A stretch of DNA of 64,000 nt from Daphnia carinata (lineage: Eukaryota; Arthropoda; Branchiopoda; Diplostraca; Daphniidae): the NCBI RefSeq assembly GCF_022539665.2, contig NC_081335.1:7068001-7132000 (forward strand), read 5' to 3'. The notes under the pieces are model-generated. The model worked only from the letters and a program-made list of their open reading frames with translations, did not search any database and was not told the origin of the DNA. The stretch's first letter is position 1. Each line of letters begins with the position of its first letter. This document shows, in pieces, positions 1 through 12,135 of this stretch. The position numbers were made by a program, and so were the translations under genes.

Positions 1-59
1 AGCTTTAAAAAATTAAAGGTGTCGATTTTTACTCAACCGTAAAATTTTTACCACATGGA

Positions 60-195
60 CTGTTCTCATTGCTGAGCTTCTCCATTTCAATTTATTGGCG
101 GGTTGCAGAGGCTTCCTTATGATAAAACCCATGTTGCAACTTCCCTTACGCCCTGTCTCAATTCCCCAGGCAATCATCTTAGCAATTCAAACACT
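60..195 (-). repeat. Fragment of the GGGGAGG (pogo-like) MITE family
   Basis: The stretch with an 'aggcttccttatg' start, 'ccctgtctcaattcccc' and 'ggcaatcatctt' aligns by eye with the right arm of the intact MITE copies at 2.7, 11.2 and 14.5 kb. It is diverged and has lost both ends. Strand is arbitrary. The rest of bases 1-386 shows nothing else recognisable. Confidence 0.55.
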
Positions 196-386
196 GAAAA
201 CGATCTTAGTTTTTCTCAATTTATCTACATCTAACTTTAGATAACTCTACCTTAAAAATACTATTCAGTAGCTGAAATAATAAGCTCCAGCCTTATATAA
301 TGTTTCGAATAAATTTGTCAGTTTTATTTCGTGTGGAGAGAAAATCTAAAAAGTGTGTCAATGGGCTCCTTCTTTAAAAATCTTAC

Positions 387-581
387 TTGCATTGGATATG
401 GTTTCGTACTGAGACAAGTAGGTGCAATAAATGCTCTTCGATTACGGGTTAAAAGTCGATGCAGAGCCTTTTTATCAGCTTCAACCAGTAAGCCCGTCCA
501 GTTAAGTATCCGCTCCATGTAGAGGGTGTTTGAAAGGTATTCTCCATCAAAACCACCACATTCGATAAAAAAACCATTTGT
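387..581 (-). pseudogene. Isolated exon of a Star/FkbM-type methyltransferase-like protein
   Basis: On the - strand a polypyrimidine tract and TTCTTGCAG acceptor (ending at 582) precede a 65-codon open block, and a GTAAGA donor follows at 386-381. The block starts TNGFFIECGGFDGEYLSNT and goes on with an ILNWTGLLVEAD segment and NRRAFIAP. These are the glycine-rich first motif and the acidic second-strand end of the FkbM-like methyltransferase fold, as in arthropod Star-like proteins. No adjoining exon is convincing: the DNA to the left holds a MITE fragment and that to the right has stops in all frames. It is either one exon of a gene that continues outside the window on the left, or a stranded fragment. 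The family is clear, the status is not. Confidence 0.6.
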
Positions 582-1002
582 CTGCAAGAAAAACAGTGTT
601 AACTATGATATTACAAAAACGTTACATCAAATCTGAACGAAACCATTGATAAAGCTGCTATGATAAAGCTTCGTTTTGACAGTTCTCGAAAGCTGACAAG
701 TAGTTTGTTTCGTTTTCTTGCTCAAAATGAAAAATGACTACTACTTTTAGGTAATCTGCAATTTCAGTTTTAGAAACAAATCTCAATATTAATAAGACTT
801 GCCTATTCAATGCAATATTGCGTAAAATAGTTGGTTTTCTATACATTTTGTCAATTAAAACTACCTATTTTTTGGTGCACTTAACGGTGCCTATCCCAGA
901 GAAAACTAACTAAATCTAACATAAAAGCTATTTTCTGAAAAAACATTTGCCTATTTCGTGGTACATTACCTAAGATAGGCAGTTAACTACATACAGTTAG
1001 CT
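582..1002. other. No gene recognised
   Basis: AT-rich sequence with short open frames but no coding signature on either strand. A - strand reading through 658-846 has no splice context that would link it to the exon at 387-581. Confidence 0.5.
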
Positions 1003-1722
1003 ATGTAAAAGGCAGAGGTGGTAGTTGGAACACAAAAATGATTTTTGTTCCCTTCGAGTAAGAAAATCGTTAAACTAAGCCAAAATGTATATAGTTTGAT
1101 ACAGATGATGTCTAAGCTACAGAAAAATATTTTTTTGTTTGGAAGGGGAGACGGTTGGCGCAGGTGGACAGCAGTTATGGGTAAAAAAAATTGAGGTATT
1201 TTTAATGTTTCAATTGCCAATCCTTCGGTGCCATCGTTGAAACGCGGGTTTTCCCATTTGGAAGCTCCCGTTTCTATGAAAAAACTAAAATAATAAAATT
1301 TCAGAATATAGGATACGTATGTCGACGAAATTTTTACTATAGTCTAAAAAACATTATTCTATGTTTTAAAAATACTTTACAACTTCTCGTATTAACTAAA
1401 TATTATTTAATGAATTTTGGTATTTTTGCAAATTAGTTTCAGAATGTAGTCACTAACAAAGGAAAACGGTTGCTAATATGAAGACAAATTTTTTTATAAT
1501 AACATACATTGCATGTTCAACCATACATCATCATTGATATTAATGACATTAATTGAATTTTATTAATTAATTAGGTTAACCAACATTGTAAAAAAAAAAT
1601 TATAAATTTATTGCAAACGATATGCATACATGTAAAACTGCATTTTTAGCTTAGGTAGACGATTTTCTTGCTCGGGGGTAGAGGGGGACAAAAATAATTT
1701 TTGTGTTCAACCACCTCTCTCT
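1003..1722. repeat. Old, diverged copy of the pogo-like MITE family
   Basis: It begins near 'ggcagaggtggtagttggaac' and ends with 'gttcaaccacctctctc', which are decayed forms of the GGGGAGGTAGGGCGTGGTTGGAAC end and its inverted partner. The interior (about 1330-1640) matches the subterminal DNA of the transposase-bearing element at 44.47-44.74 kb and the reversed copy at 15.44-16.08 kb. It therefore keeps more of the parent element's right side than the ~890 bp copies do. Confidence 0.6.
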
Positions 1723-1837
1723 TCCACTTGCATTCAATTGTACATCTAACATGTTGCAGTGGTAAGCAGGATTACCTATCTAAGGCTTTAACATTCGTGT
1801 GCCGTCGCTGAAAGATCTTTTTTCTTTATGCCTTGAA

Positions 1838-2040
1838 AAAATTTGGGGTATAAACCACCAAACTTTGGCAAATAAAATCCAATGAAATGAAAATAAAATG
1901 TATTTGTTGTGCAGTTTGGCCAATTTTTAAGTGGCTTAAACGCTTTATCTGGTATGGCACTATATTAGGGTTTTTCAGCCAAAAACTGGTTGTGATGTGT
2001 TTAACTGCTTCACATTCACGTTTATCATGAGTCTTGCTGC
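1838..2040. repeat. Dispersed GGGGTATAAACCACCAAA repeat, copy 1
   Basis: It contains GGGGTATAAACCACCAAA, then 'aagtggcttaaacgc' and 'attagggtttttcagcc'. The same order of small palindrome-like motifs recurs at 12885-13050, and a looser version occurs near 9940-10060. No coding potential is seen. From here to 2733 no gene is recognised. Confidence 0.5.
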
Positions 2041-2733
2041 CCCTTTTTCACGCCTCAAACTATATTACCTGGTTTCGCAGGAGTCGTAGAATTCCTTTTG
2101 ATTGCCCGTCAGAAGGGTCAAGTATTTCAGGGTAGTCCAGATGGTAAGGGAGGCTTCTAGGTGCTGGAGGATGTAAATAATGATCCCGGATGAGACGAAT
2201 GAGGCAAGGATGGTCTTGCTGCAATTTGTGTGCGTTTGCATATTCTAAAGATCAAGAATAATAGTTAAGAAACATGGAGGATTGAAAAAGTTGCACGATA
2301 ATATTGTATTAAAGTTTTTCATTTCAACGTCTATGAACGTCGAAATGTATCGTTATGAACGTCGAAGCCGAAAATGTGATTTTTCTTTTACATGGCATCT
2401 GTGTTTTTGTAAATATAAGAGAGCCAAATAAATTCACAACCAATTTTGGTAGCACTAATGTCTCGTTCATTCAAAAATGAAGCTGTAATTAACTACATCT
2501 TATTACGTTTTCCATGTCAAGGCGATATAAAATACTTTTATTTCTCCATTTAAGCAAGCTTGAAACGGCTAAGTAGAAGACAAAACACGAGATAAAAAAA
2601 TTTCCGAGAGGTTGGTAACTCACAATACTTGTAAATCTTGGCAGAATCTGCTAAAATCGACAAAAAGTTCTGCAGTCACATAGCTCATTTTAAAATTCCA
2701 CTGGTGCATGTAAAAAAAATTAAATTTCAACTA

Positions 2734-3627
2734 GAGGAGGTAGGCCGCAATTAGAACGCTAGGCAATTGAAACAAAAGTTATACCACTCAAAGTATGATA
2801 GGGATTTTGTTCAAAATATTTGAGATAATAGGAATTAGTATTGTTAATTTTTAGAAAAAATTAGAAGCTTTAGACTCAAAAAGTTTTCGAGTTATCCCAA
2901 AAAAATGTTTTTTTACGGCCCATTTCTAGTTTTGGCGTAGACAACTTTTTCATTTTAACCCCTTAAACGATAGACGAAATTATAAAAAAAAGGTCTTAAA
3001 TCATTCCTAATTCATTTATCTATAAACTGATTACATGATTTATTTCCTAGCTCGTTTCTATATCCTATAAACATTAAAACTCCGTAAAGACCCATGCTAG
3101 GGGCAATTGGAACACCGTTTTCCAATGCGATTTCTCTATGCGAGACCCCTTACTGTAGTCTGGCAACGGTGTTATAGCCCTATGCAGCGTATTAGCCGAA
3201 ACTACCGAAATTCATTAAATAATCTTTAGTTACTACATAAAGTTATGAAGTATCTAAAAAAATAAAGATTAAAATTGTTTGTATTACTGTAAAAATTTCA
3301 CCAAAATACGTATCCCAGATGCTGAGATATCGTCATTTTGGTTTCTTCATAAAAATGGGAGCTTCCTTATGGGAAAACCCACGTTAAAATTGCCCAGACG
3401 CCCTGTTTCAATTGCCTAGAAGGATTGGCAATTGAAACATCATGGGGTACCTCCAGTTTTTTACCCATAACAGATGTTCAACTGAGCCGAACCACACCAA
3501 GAAAATTATTTTTATGTAGCTAAGATAATTGGCTACAAATCTATATACTTTTTAGCTTAATTAGACGATTTTTGTCATCGTGGGGAACAAAAAAGAATTT
3601 TTTGTTCCAACCACGCCCTACCTCCCC
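2734..3627. mobile_element. MITE copy A, pogo/Tc1-like non-autonomous element
   Basis: 894 bp between two TA dinucleotides. The left end is GAGGAGGTAGGCCGCAATT and the right end is CCACGCCCTACCTCCCC. It shares its whole length with copies B (11244) and C (14523). TA target duplications and short inverted ends are those of the Tc1/mariner/pogo superfamily. It codes for nothing. The transposase-bearing relative at 30.8-47.2 kb is its likely source. Confidence 0.8.
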
Positions 3628-4039
3628 TAAATGTGCACCGTTATAACCGTCTAATATCAGAAATTTTCAACGAAAAGTCACCAACACCAACGAATCATAA
3701 AACCAAAATGAAAAAATTTCCTAACTGTCCGATGATAGATTTCCATTAGTTAAGTTAAAGATATCTGCCCATTTATTAGAAGACAATTTTTTAAATATAA
3801 ATAATGTAAACAATTCTTATTTCTAGAATTTCTTTATATTCATTTTATCACTAATTAAATTTCAAATGATATAATGTTGATACTTCGATACCACCCTTGG
3901 CGTGGCAAGATGGTTCCTAGGGGAGATAGATGTCTCCAAGGTGGGCCATAACGTGTACGAATTCTTACGATCAGTGATTTTTATTTATTAGATTTATATC
4001 ATTATATCATATTTATTGGTTTTTCTTCTTCTGTTGCTT
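3628..4039. other. No gene recognised
   Basis: AT-rich DNA. A short GC-richer motif around 3890-3960 ('gtggcaagatggttcctagg', then 'gtgggccataacg') looks like a fragment of an unidentified repeat. Confidence 0.4.
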
Positions 4040-4170
4040 AAGGGTTCAGTTATACTTTCTTTCATTCAAGACATAACTAAAATCGTTATGGTTGAATTCA
4101 ATGGTAAAGAAGAATTTGAAGTCGAATTCAGGAATAGTACTGCAATTTTGATCTGCAAGTAATTTTGAAG
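4040..4170 (+). pseudogene. Exon-like fragment related to the 29.84-30.06 kb ORF
   Basis: After a pyrimidine-rich tract and a 'cattcaag' acceptor-like site, the + strand reads DITKIVMVEFNGKEEFEVEF and then reaches a GTAATT donor-like site. The same protein motif (DITK, then F-D/N-G-K, then F-E-V-E-F-R) and the preceding noncoding DNA recur at 29.81-29.95 kb. Conservation at protein level between two loci 26 kb apart suggests a mobile coding exon rather than chance. The function is unknown. Confidence 0.45.
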
Positions 4171-4189
4171 TAGCATAGTTGAAAGCTAA

Positions 4190-4308
4190 ATCAAGCAGAC
4201 AATTTTGCCGAAGAAATGTGCAAGCCAACCAACAGACCATAAGCACAGGCCGACTAGCAGAGGATATTTATCAAAATAGAAAACTTTAGAATCATTAGGC
4301 GGCAGTTT
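4190..4308 (-). pseudogene. Possible piggyBac transposase remnant
   Basis: The - strand reads AKLPPNDSKVFYFDKYPLL and then VGWLA. This resembles the piggyBac DDE-domain segment around the 'YFDN..TS.PLL..L...G..A.GT' consensus, with several residues missing. The upstream half of the same open frame is translated MITE DNA and should be ignored. It overlaps nothing else that could explain it. Short and uncertain. Confidence 0.3.
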
Positions 4309-4309
4309 C

Positions 4310-4775
4310 GCTACAACGGCTAGAACACCGTTGCCAGAAAAGCCGTTTACAGAAACGGGGACACGTATGTGGGAAGTGACAGTTGCAACAAAGTGTTCCA
4401 TTTGCCCCTAGCATGTGTTTTTACGGAACTTTATTGTTTTTAGGGGAAAAATGGGAGCTAGGGAAAAATAATGTAATCCTTTTAAAGACAAAGGAATCAA
4501 GAATAATACGAGACTTTTTTAATAATGTTTTTCATCGCTTTAGGGGTGAAAATAAAAAAATTGTCTGGGCAAAAACTAGAAATGGACCGTTAAAAAATCT
4601 TTTTGAGACGTCGAAAACTTTTAGAGTCTAAAACCTTACATTTTTTTCTAAAAATAAACAACCTTAATTCATGTTAGCCCAAATGTTTTTAGTGAAATCC
4701 ATGTCATACTTCAAGACGTAGAATTTTTGTTTCGATTGGCCCGTGTTCAACTTACGCCCTTCCTCGTCGCAACTT
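4310..4775 (-). repeat. Left arm of the pogo-like MITE family, reversed
   Basis: 'aacaccgttgccag', 'tccatttgcccctagcatg', 'acggaactttattgttt' and the end 'cttacgcccttcctcg' follow, in reverse order, the left arm of copies A-C. It is a truncated, diverged copy. A further decayed piece ('cctagcgggagtcttcacgg') lies at about 5040-5110. Confidence 0.6.
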
Positions 4776-5159
4776 TGTATGAATCACTGGATCAGTGATT
4801 GTGTTTATCACCGTGACCAAGAGATTCAAGAGCTAATAATTCGATATCCAATTCGTACATTTCTTTTATTTAAAAAGGGATATGCAACTACGAAGTAAAA
4901 ATTTCCAAAAATTAAAAGAGTCGTATCCTTCGTTAACCATAACCTAGAAGAATTTAAATAAAACGCTTAGCGTTCGAAAACTTTGCATACAGAAATGGAA
5001 CGTTATAAACTTCTATAACGAAACATAATTTTTAACCGTGATTGATCCCTAGCGGGAGTCTTCACGGAATTGTATTGTTTTCAGGATGTAATAAGAAGCG
5101 AGAAAAAAGCAATACAACCAATGTGTAGGCAAATGAACCAAGAATCACACAATACCTTA

Positions 5160-5300
5160 ACTATTAAAAAATGTTACGAAAACTAAAGGTTACAAACCTT
5201 CAATCATAAGTAAAAGGTTACGTTTTCTAATATCATAAGTATCAAACGTTTGATTTTCAAACGTTTCGACCCTTTTGTACGTATACTTGACTTTTACACA
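5160..5300 (+). repeat. Dispersed repeat with AAACGTTTGA palindromes, copy 1
   Basis: It contains TCAAACGTTTGATTTTC and 'aaaggttacaaacctt'. The reverse complement of 21125-21270 follows the same order of motifs (aaaggttacg, aaaccaaaggtttcaaacc, aacgtttgatttttcaaacg, cgtataag). These are two copies of one unnamed repeat in opposite orientation. Nothing else is recognised between 4776 and 6400. Confidence 0.5.
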
Positions 5301-6400
5301 TTAAAACCTTTGGTTTTCAAGGGTATTACATCGTTCATTAAAATAAAAATTTCATAAGTTAAAACGTTAAATTTCCAAGTATTCTTAAACTTCTGTTTTG
5401 TTAGGATGCATTCGCTTTCGAATTTTGGGGGAAAATGGCGGCCATCAAATAATTTTTTTGCGGTTTAAAAATTCGAATTTAACCTTCATGTTACAGATTC
5501 TTTTTAAGTAGGGAAAACAACACATTAAGTTAGAAGGTATTTAAATTTGTGTTGGATGCAAAACTACTTATTCACAGATTTCAAAAAAATTTTCACAATG
5601 ATACTCTAACGCTTAGGGCCTACACTAATTTTTTTTAATTTTTTTAACTTAATAATTGAGTAAACTAAAGACCTAATTGCAGTGGCCTTGAGGGTAATGG
5701 AGAAAAGTAAAAAAGAAGTATGAATTTAAATTATTTAAATAATGAGCGTTCGCATGGTGAATGTGACTGAAACTTTAAAAAAAGTGAAAGAAGAGGAGGC
5801 ATTTTTTTCTGAACATTTTCGTAGAGAGCAGTGACCTTCGGAAAGATTATAAATATAAGTGAAATACTAACCCTTTTCATGCAAACTATCTGCTGTTATC
5901 TGAACCATAAACGTAAAGAGCGTACTAGACATATCTTTTTTTTGTATTTTCATCCATAAACGTTGCAATTATTTTAAAAAATTAGTTCTAAGCTATTCAT
6001 AATCCATTACTGTGGGATTTTATTATATTTAATTTTCCCATTGTTTTTAACTACAATCACACATTGAATCCTCCACCCTAAAAAATGCACCAAATATAAG
6101 TAGTAAAACATTTTGCTAAATTTGATTCAACTAGTTTGGTAGATAGAAAGTATAGCTGGAAATTATAAATTTCTTGAATCTGGAAATTCAGGAAATTTTA
6201 TTATTAATATCAGGCTGTTTCTGAAAACAACTTGATCTGTAATAAGACTAAAACCATTGCACTTGAAGTTCCCAATTTCACCATACCACTGCAACACATT
6301 AGTTACATCTTCTTCAAGCAATTTTTTAAGTAATCGTAGCCTACGATACATTAGATGACAGCAAATTTTCTAGAAAATTTTTGATATTTTCAGAAAATAT

Positions 6401-7036
6401 TGTAACGCGGTCTTGGACACAGACCCACAATACATCGGGGATCTTTTTCGTTTTGCAACGGAATTGACGTGCTTTAGGCCATCGGTTAGTCTCGATTGTT
6501 ATTCTTCGGTCTGGTATTAATTTACTACAGATCCGAAGTCTAACATGTCAGGCCCCCCGGGCCTCTACACTATACCAAAAGGAAGAACAGTCGCACAGAT
6601 ACACTTAAACTTTCGAACCAACACCGCCCGAACAAACACGGATCGTCACCAAACTAGCGTAATCCCGATAGACAAACTAAAACAGTCTCTCTCTCTCGGA
6701 ATCTCTCTTTCTTCTTTCTTCAAAACCAACACCGCCCGCACAAACACCGACCATCACCAAAAACTAGCGTTGCACCCACCAACTAAAACCAGAGTCCCCC
6801 TTTAACTTCTCGTCCTACCATTTTATAAACTCACTTCCATTAACGCGAAACCCACGATCCACTGATGCAAGATCGACGACAATCTTGTATCATTCCCGGG
6901 ATCCATTTACATTTCCGGATGTTCAACTATAACTCGACTACTCCCATGGGTTTAGGGCGACATTGAAACGACTTTTATTTCTATCCTTAATTATTATTTC
7001 TTAATCATAAGACTAACGTTTTTTAATTTCGTTACA
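6401..7036 (+). mobile_element. Solo LTR, 636 bp
   Basis: It begins TGTAACG and ends CGTTACA, a perfect 7 bp terminal inversion of the TG...CA type, and is flanked on both sides by ATAT as a 4 bp target duplication. No internal retroelement region is present, so it is the product of LTR-LTR recombination. It contains a tandem duplication of a ~45 bp GC-richer unit (about 6617-6660 and 6722-6770) with the core CCAACACCGCCCG. The open frame at 6545-6805 lies inside this LTR and spans both repeat units; it is not taken as a gene. Strand is arbitrary. Confidence 0.75.
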
Positions 7037-7084
7037 ATATTATTTTACAAGCTAACATTTTGTTTTAAACTACTAATTATCCAG

Positions 7085-7960
7085 AAGGAAGGGTGGGGCT
7101 AGGTGACAGGAGGATAATTTTACATTTCGTTCATAAAAAAATGTTTTCTCTACTGGATGGTTGCAATGGATTTATCTTTAATAAATTAGAAATCAAATAA
7201 ATATTTTTATTTCACTGCACCCTAGTTTATGGCAAGTTGATATCTGGTATAACATGGGGCATGTCGGCAGTATAAAATGCCATTTGACAGCCCATTGCAA
7301 AAATAGCCGGTCAAAAAGATAAGTGGAAGAATGATTTCGGCTAATTATGAGAAAGAGAGAACAATACTTATACCAAAACAGGTTCATTTAAAATGCTGTG
7401 CATAACGTGTTAATCTCTTAAGCCGGCATCGAGCCTAAGTATTTTACATACCAGAATGAAACCAGCTTAGAAACAACGAAAATCCGTGCCAAAAAAAAAA
7501 ACAACAAATTTTTATAATGTGTTGTTTCATGTGCTAAGAGTCTGCGGTAGATAGTCTTCTATGGGAACAGTGGGTAGAAGGCAGGAAATGCCACTGTTCG
7601 GTATTTATCAAGTGTATTTCACGTTGAACCACGTGCACCTGTGGGGGTTGTTACTAATCTTATCTTTTGACTTGTCGACCTTAAATTTTTAAATTGTTTA
7701 TATTGAAGCTTATTATTGTTTACGACTTACTTTTCTTACCCAAACATTATTCTTGAATTTTACTTTCAGTAATATTGTTCTATTTTGTTTTCAACATCGA
7801 TGTTAACAAGAATTCTCATTTGAAATACGTGGCAGCAAGTACAAGTTACCCCGTTAGAGAGCCTAATTAACAACAATTTATAAATTTTTGCAACGTTTAT
7901 TTCGATATTGAATTCTTAAACATAGATCCAATAAAAAATTTCTACTAGAAAGCTGATTAT
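7085..7960 (+). repeat. Dispersed repeat R1, copy 1 (carries the empty target site)
   Basis: Collinear by eye with 18148-18369, 20199-20250 and 21290-21980. Shared landmarks are GGGTGGGGCTAG, 'ggttgcaatgg', 'ttcggctaattatga', 'atgggaacagtgg' and 'atcaagtgtatttcacg'. Near 7911 this copy reads 'tttcgatattgaattctt'. That matches the DNA on either side of the CACTA-like element at 21981-29085 joined at one TA. No coding capacity is recognised. Confidence 0.65.
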
Positions 7961-9939
7961 AGGAGAATGATTATGGATAATTATTATTATTGAATGATTA
8001 TGGAAAAATGGGAGACGAAAATATATAGAAAGTGCCGATTACACCCACCATCCCCTATATTACGTGGCGAAATGGAAAGACATGAACCTGCGAATCTAAG
8101 ATTGTGTGTCATACACCACACGTGAAGCGTAAAAGAGATAATGCAAAGAGGTTTGAAAAACAGTCGATGGATTACAATTGTATTCCGTTGATCTTAAGTG
8201 TCTTTCAGAAATTTAGTACGTAAAAAGCTGATTTAGTTGGCTAGCCTTTTTTAAGTAAAAAATTATGTGTTGGTTTGCGGCGACTCAAAACTTATTCTGT
8301 CTCGTGTACTAAATAAATTTTGTCTTACCAATAGTACATTGTTGTAACTCAGGTTGTTCTCCTGCTATCTTGGTCCATTGTGATCCATAAAATTCTTCCA
8401 TCAGGTTGTAATTTTGGGGCGTTTGTGGTTGCGCGTTCAGCATTGTGCTACGATTCACCTTAAGTCAAAATGATGGGATGAAAATTTCGTCAATAGGAAA
8501 AAAATCTTACTTCGTGGATTCAGCATAAAGTAAAATTACTTCTCGAAGAGCACGGTGACAATTTCGGTATACTCACAATATTTGGTTTCTACCTTTTTCT
8601 AGTTTTCTCTTACCTTATGCAGTAGAACCAAAAAGGAAGACAAATGGTTAAAACAAACTTTAAACCTATAGCTACCAAAGGACTTAGATATACTCCACTA
8701 TATGGTAGACAAATGCGTATCAGCACAAATCACAACAAAAATGGAGGGGTGATTCCAAGTTAACTTTGGGCATTTTGCTGGACACTAATACAACAAAACT
8801 AAAGAATTAAAGGTGCTTTTCTTCAGAAATTTTGTACACGAATTTTGTTTCTCCCTCTAACTTTGCCATACAGTATTAACTTTATTTTTACACAATTGAT
8901 TTCACTTGTGCTTTTTAAATGTGTTATGGTATATTACATTTTTTTGTTATTTGCAAAGATTTTGACTATTAACGATGGAACATAAAAAACTGGAAATAAT
9001 TGTCTACAATAGGTTTCTATTACTGAAAATAGGATGTAACTATAACAACGTTTTCGTACGCGCTAAATGTCACTGTTAAAAATAACAAAAAATTTTAGTG
9101 TGAAAAACCCCTAATATTGTGTTTTACCAGAAAATAGTTAACTCTATAAAATTGGTGACAAATTGTACAAAAACAAGAGGTTTGGTTTATCAAAGCTTGG
9201 TGGCTTACACTCCAAACTTATCAGAATTAAAAAAAAAAATTGTTAGCGATAAAGCAGTAACCATATATTATCGAATTGGTAGCCCAGTATGTTACCACTA
9301 TGTCACATCGGATAAAAATTAGAACGCTATTATCTATTAAAACTGGATTCAAGTGTGTTGGATGACGAAAATTTTGAAAATATTTTGAAACGTTTCATTT
9401 TAAATGCTAAAGTTTTGTTTTCGAACATTGCCGATTTATAAAAATTTATTTGGTAAATCTGATAATTCTAACTTGGTTAAAATTGATGTAGGCAAAAAAA
9501 CAATTAGCGAAAGCGAATATGAAAAAACGCAATTAAATTCATTTATTTAAATTTGTATGATAACACTATACATACTGTATAAATTGATATTATAAAGTAT
9601 GTTTTACGCATTTATACGGAAATTTGGATAACAATTGGCTGAACAAAAACAATACTAAATTTTAGACTTCATTCTTCCAATCTTCCTGATTCACAAATTA
9701 TTCGAAGCTTATGCTGGTGTTACAACCTCTTTCTAAATCTATCCAAAGTTTCCCGAAAATTTTCCTATCACACTTCTTGTCATATTTGTAAATGAAAAAA
9801 AATAATTGTCATCAGTGTACCAAATGTGGTACAATGGTAAAACATTAAAATAAATTTAAGGAAACCAAATATGTAATTCTGGGCTCCAGTTGCGTGGAAG
9901 AAAAATTTGTTTCAAAAAAGTGGTTTTATCATTACATTT
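7961..9939. other. No gene recognised; possible decayed CACTA-like end near 8566
   Basis: AT-rich DNA without coding signatures. At 8566-8616 'tatactcacaatatttggtttctac' followed by 'ctttttc' and 'cttacc' resembles the CACTCTCAGTTTTTG...CTACC end of the 21981 element, and GGTAG-type motifs follow near 8704. It could be a remnant of a related element, but I see no matching partner end. Confidence 0.3.
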
Positions 9940-10060
9940 TTTTGGCGTAAAATCCACGAATTTTCGGGGTTCAAAACCAGAAAAATTGCCATTGCAATTT
10001 TTTCGAGGCTAAAATCTACGAAACACATATAATTTCTTTCGGGGTTATACCCCCGGAAAG
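9940..10060. repeat. Loose copy of the GGGGTTATACCCC-type repeat
   Basis: 'taaaatccacgaattttcgggg', 'gaggctaaaatctacg' and 'ttcggggttatacccccgg' alternate, giving several short dyads. The style and order resemble the repeats at 1838 and 12885. From here to 11243 no gene is recognised, although a 95-codon open frame exists at 10456-10743 with no family resemblance. Confidence 0.35.
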
Positions 10061-11243
10061 AATTATGAATGAAATAAACAGTGGTTACTAGAAATCCGGC
10101 CTAGCCTACTGCCAGAAGATACTGGTACGAAGCATAAAATAAAAGCTGAAAAACAAATAACTTTTTACGTGTGTGCTCCGCCAATACCTCCCGGTAGTAA
10201 ACCGCGTCTCGGAACACCAGCGGATGAGCCATACAAACAACAGTGTTTCATGTTCCCCCTGAATGGGTGTTGATGAACAATTACATATAATTTAAAAGAT
10301 GTCTAGAAAAACAACAGTAGACCTATGACGAGTTTGCAGAGCAATGAACACCAGAATCCTTTAATACTGCTTAAAGTAATTTATTTGAATTCCTTATTAG
10401 TAAAGTTTAAAAAAGAAAAAGGCAAAAGGTGTAAAAATTTTTTTTCTGCGACGTCTTGAAAACTGTTAAGGTCGCCAATTTGAAATTTTTACTTAAAATA
10501 AAGAACTCATTTCCCTATTACTCTTATTATTTTGAAGGATTCATTTTTTTAGTTAGGAGCTTGAATTTTTGTTTCAACTGCACCAAGTTTCAACTGGCCC
10601 AACCATTAGTTATGCGCAAATTTTGTATCACAATAATTTCATTGTATAAAAAATTTTATCGCGTCTTCAAGTACCAGGCGGTCAGTTTTGAGTATTTTTG
10701 TCAACACATGAACATACTTGCCGATTTCGCAGTTCTTCTATGATCAATGAACACTTGCTGGCGTCGAAATTTATCTTGAAAGGATTGAAATGGTACAAAA
10801 CAGTAAACAACAAAGGAGCAATTAGTATTGTTTGTGTAACTCGTCCCCAACAACGAAAAGGCAAGTATTTCCACATGTTTAAGACAAGCACTAGGTATGG
10901 GTTCTTGAATTTTAAATGAACTACAAAAACTATGGTATGTTAACAAAGGCAATGCGTTTGTTGAAGTTCAAGAGCAGTGAACGAAAAGCGAATGAAACTG
11001 TTAAACCGAAAGAAGATGCTGAACTAAACAAGGCTAGATGCTAAACTGGTCTACCATACACCGCTCATACAAAATCAAAATTTTAGAAAACAAAAAATTT
11101 TCTGGAACTAGGCGGGGTTTTGGTGAACCCACTCTAAGAGCATTTTACGAACAGATAAGGGGGAGTGAGGCTTTTCAGCCTAGGGGCACTTAGCTCATGA
11201 GAACTATTTGAATAAAAATTTGAAAATTGTGCCAACGTGTCTA

Positions 11244-12135
11244 GGGGAGGTAGGGCGCAATTGGAACGCTAGGCAATTGAAACAAAAATTCTACCACTTG
11301 AAGTATGTAAGAGATTTATTTGTAAAAAATTTGAGGTAACAGGAATTAGGGTTGTACATTTTTAGAAAAATTGGAGGCTTTAGACTCTAAAAGTTTTCGA
11401 GTTATCCCAGAAAGTTGTTTTTTGACTGTCCATTTGTAGTTTTTTCGAAGATAATTTTTTCGTTTTCACATCTAAAACGATGGAGGAAATCATTAAAAAA
11501 GGTCTTGATTCATTCATCGTTCATTAAGCTATAAATTGATAACATTAATTTTTTCCTAGCTAAATTTTATTCCCTATAAACATTAAAACTCCGTAAATAC
11601 CCATGCTAGGGGCAATTGGAACACCGTTTTCCAATTGCGATTTCCGTATGCGCGTCCCGCTTACTGTAGTCTGGCAACGGTGTTTTAGCCCTATGCAGCG
11701 TATTAGCTGTAATTCAGGAAACTACCGAAATTCATTAAATAATATTTAGTTACTACATAAAGTTATAAAACATCTTAAAAAATAAAGATTAAAATTCTTT
11801 GTATTTCTGTAAAAAATTCATCAAAATACATATCCCAGATTCTGAGATATCGTCATTTTAGTTTCTTCATAAAACCGGGAGCTCTCTTATGGGGAAACCC
11901 ACGTTTCAATTGCCCAGACGCCCTGTTTCAATTGCCGAGCAGGATTGGCAATTGAAACATCTTGAGGTACCTCCAGTTTTTTACCCCATAGCAGATGTTC
12001 ATCTTTGCCGAACCCACCCAAAAAAATATTGTTATGTAGCTGAGATAACTGGCTACAAATCTATATATTTTTTAGTTTAGGTACGTCGTAGGGAACAAAA
12101 ATGAGGTTTTAGTTTCAACCACGCCCTACCTCCCC
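11244..12135. mobile_element. MITE copy B, pogo/Tc1-like non-autonomous element
   Basis: 892 bp, flanked by TA. The ends are GGGGAGGTAGGGCGCAATTG and CACGCCCTACCTCCCC. Internal landmarks are shared with copies A and C: 'ccatgctaggggcaattgg', 'actgtagtctggcaacggtg', 'gcagcgtattag' and 'ccgaaattcattaaataat'. The open frame at 11889-12080 is simply MITE sequence. Confidence 0.85.

Noticed and set aside
6545-6805. 86-codon open frame with a repeated TNTARTNT segment
   Set aside because: It lies within the solo LTR and spans its internal tandem duplication; no family resemblance or splice context.
11889-12080. Open frames inside MITE copies (also 15108-15302 and 15740-16009)
   Set aside because: The same DNA occurs in every MITE copy; open by chance, with no conserved protein pattern.
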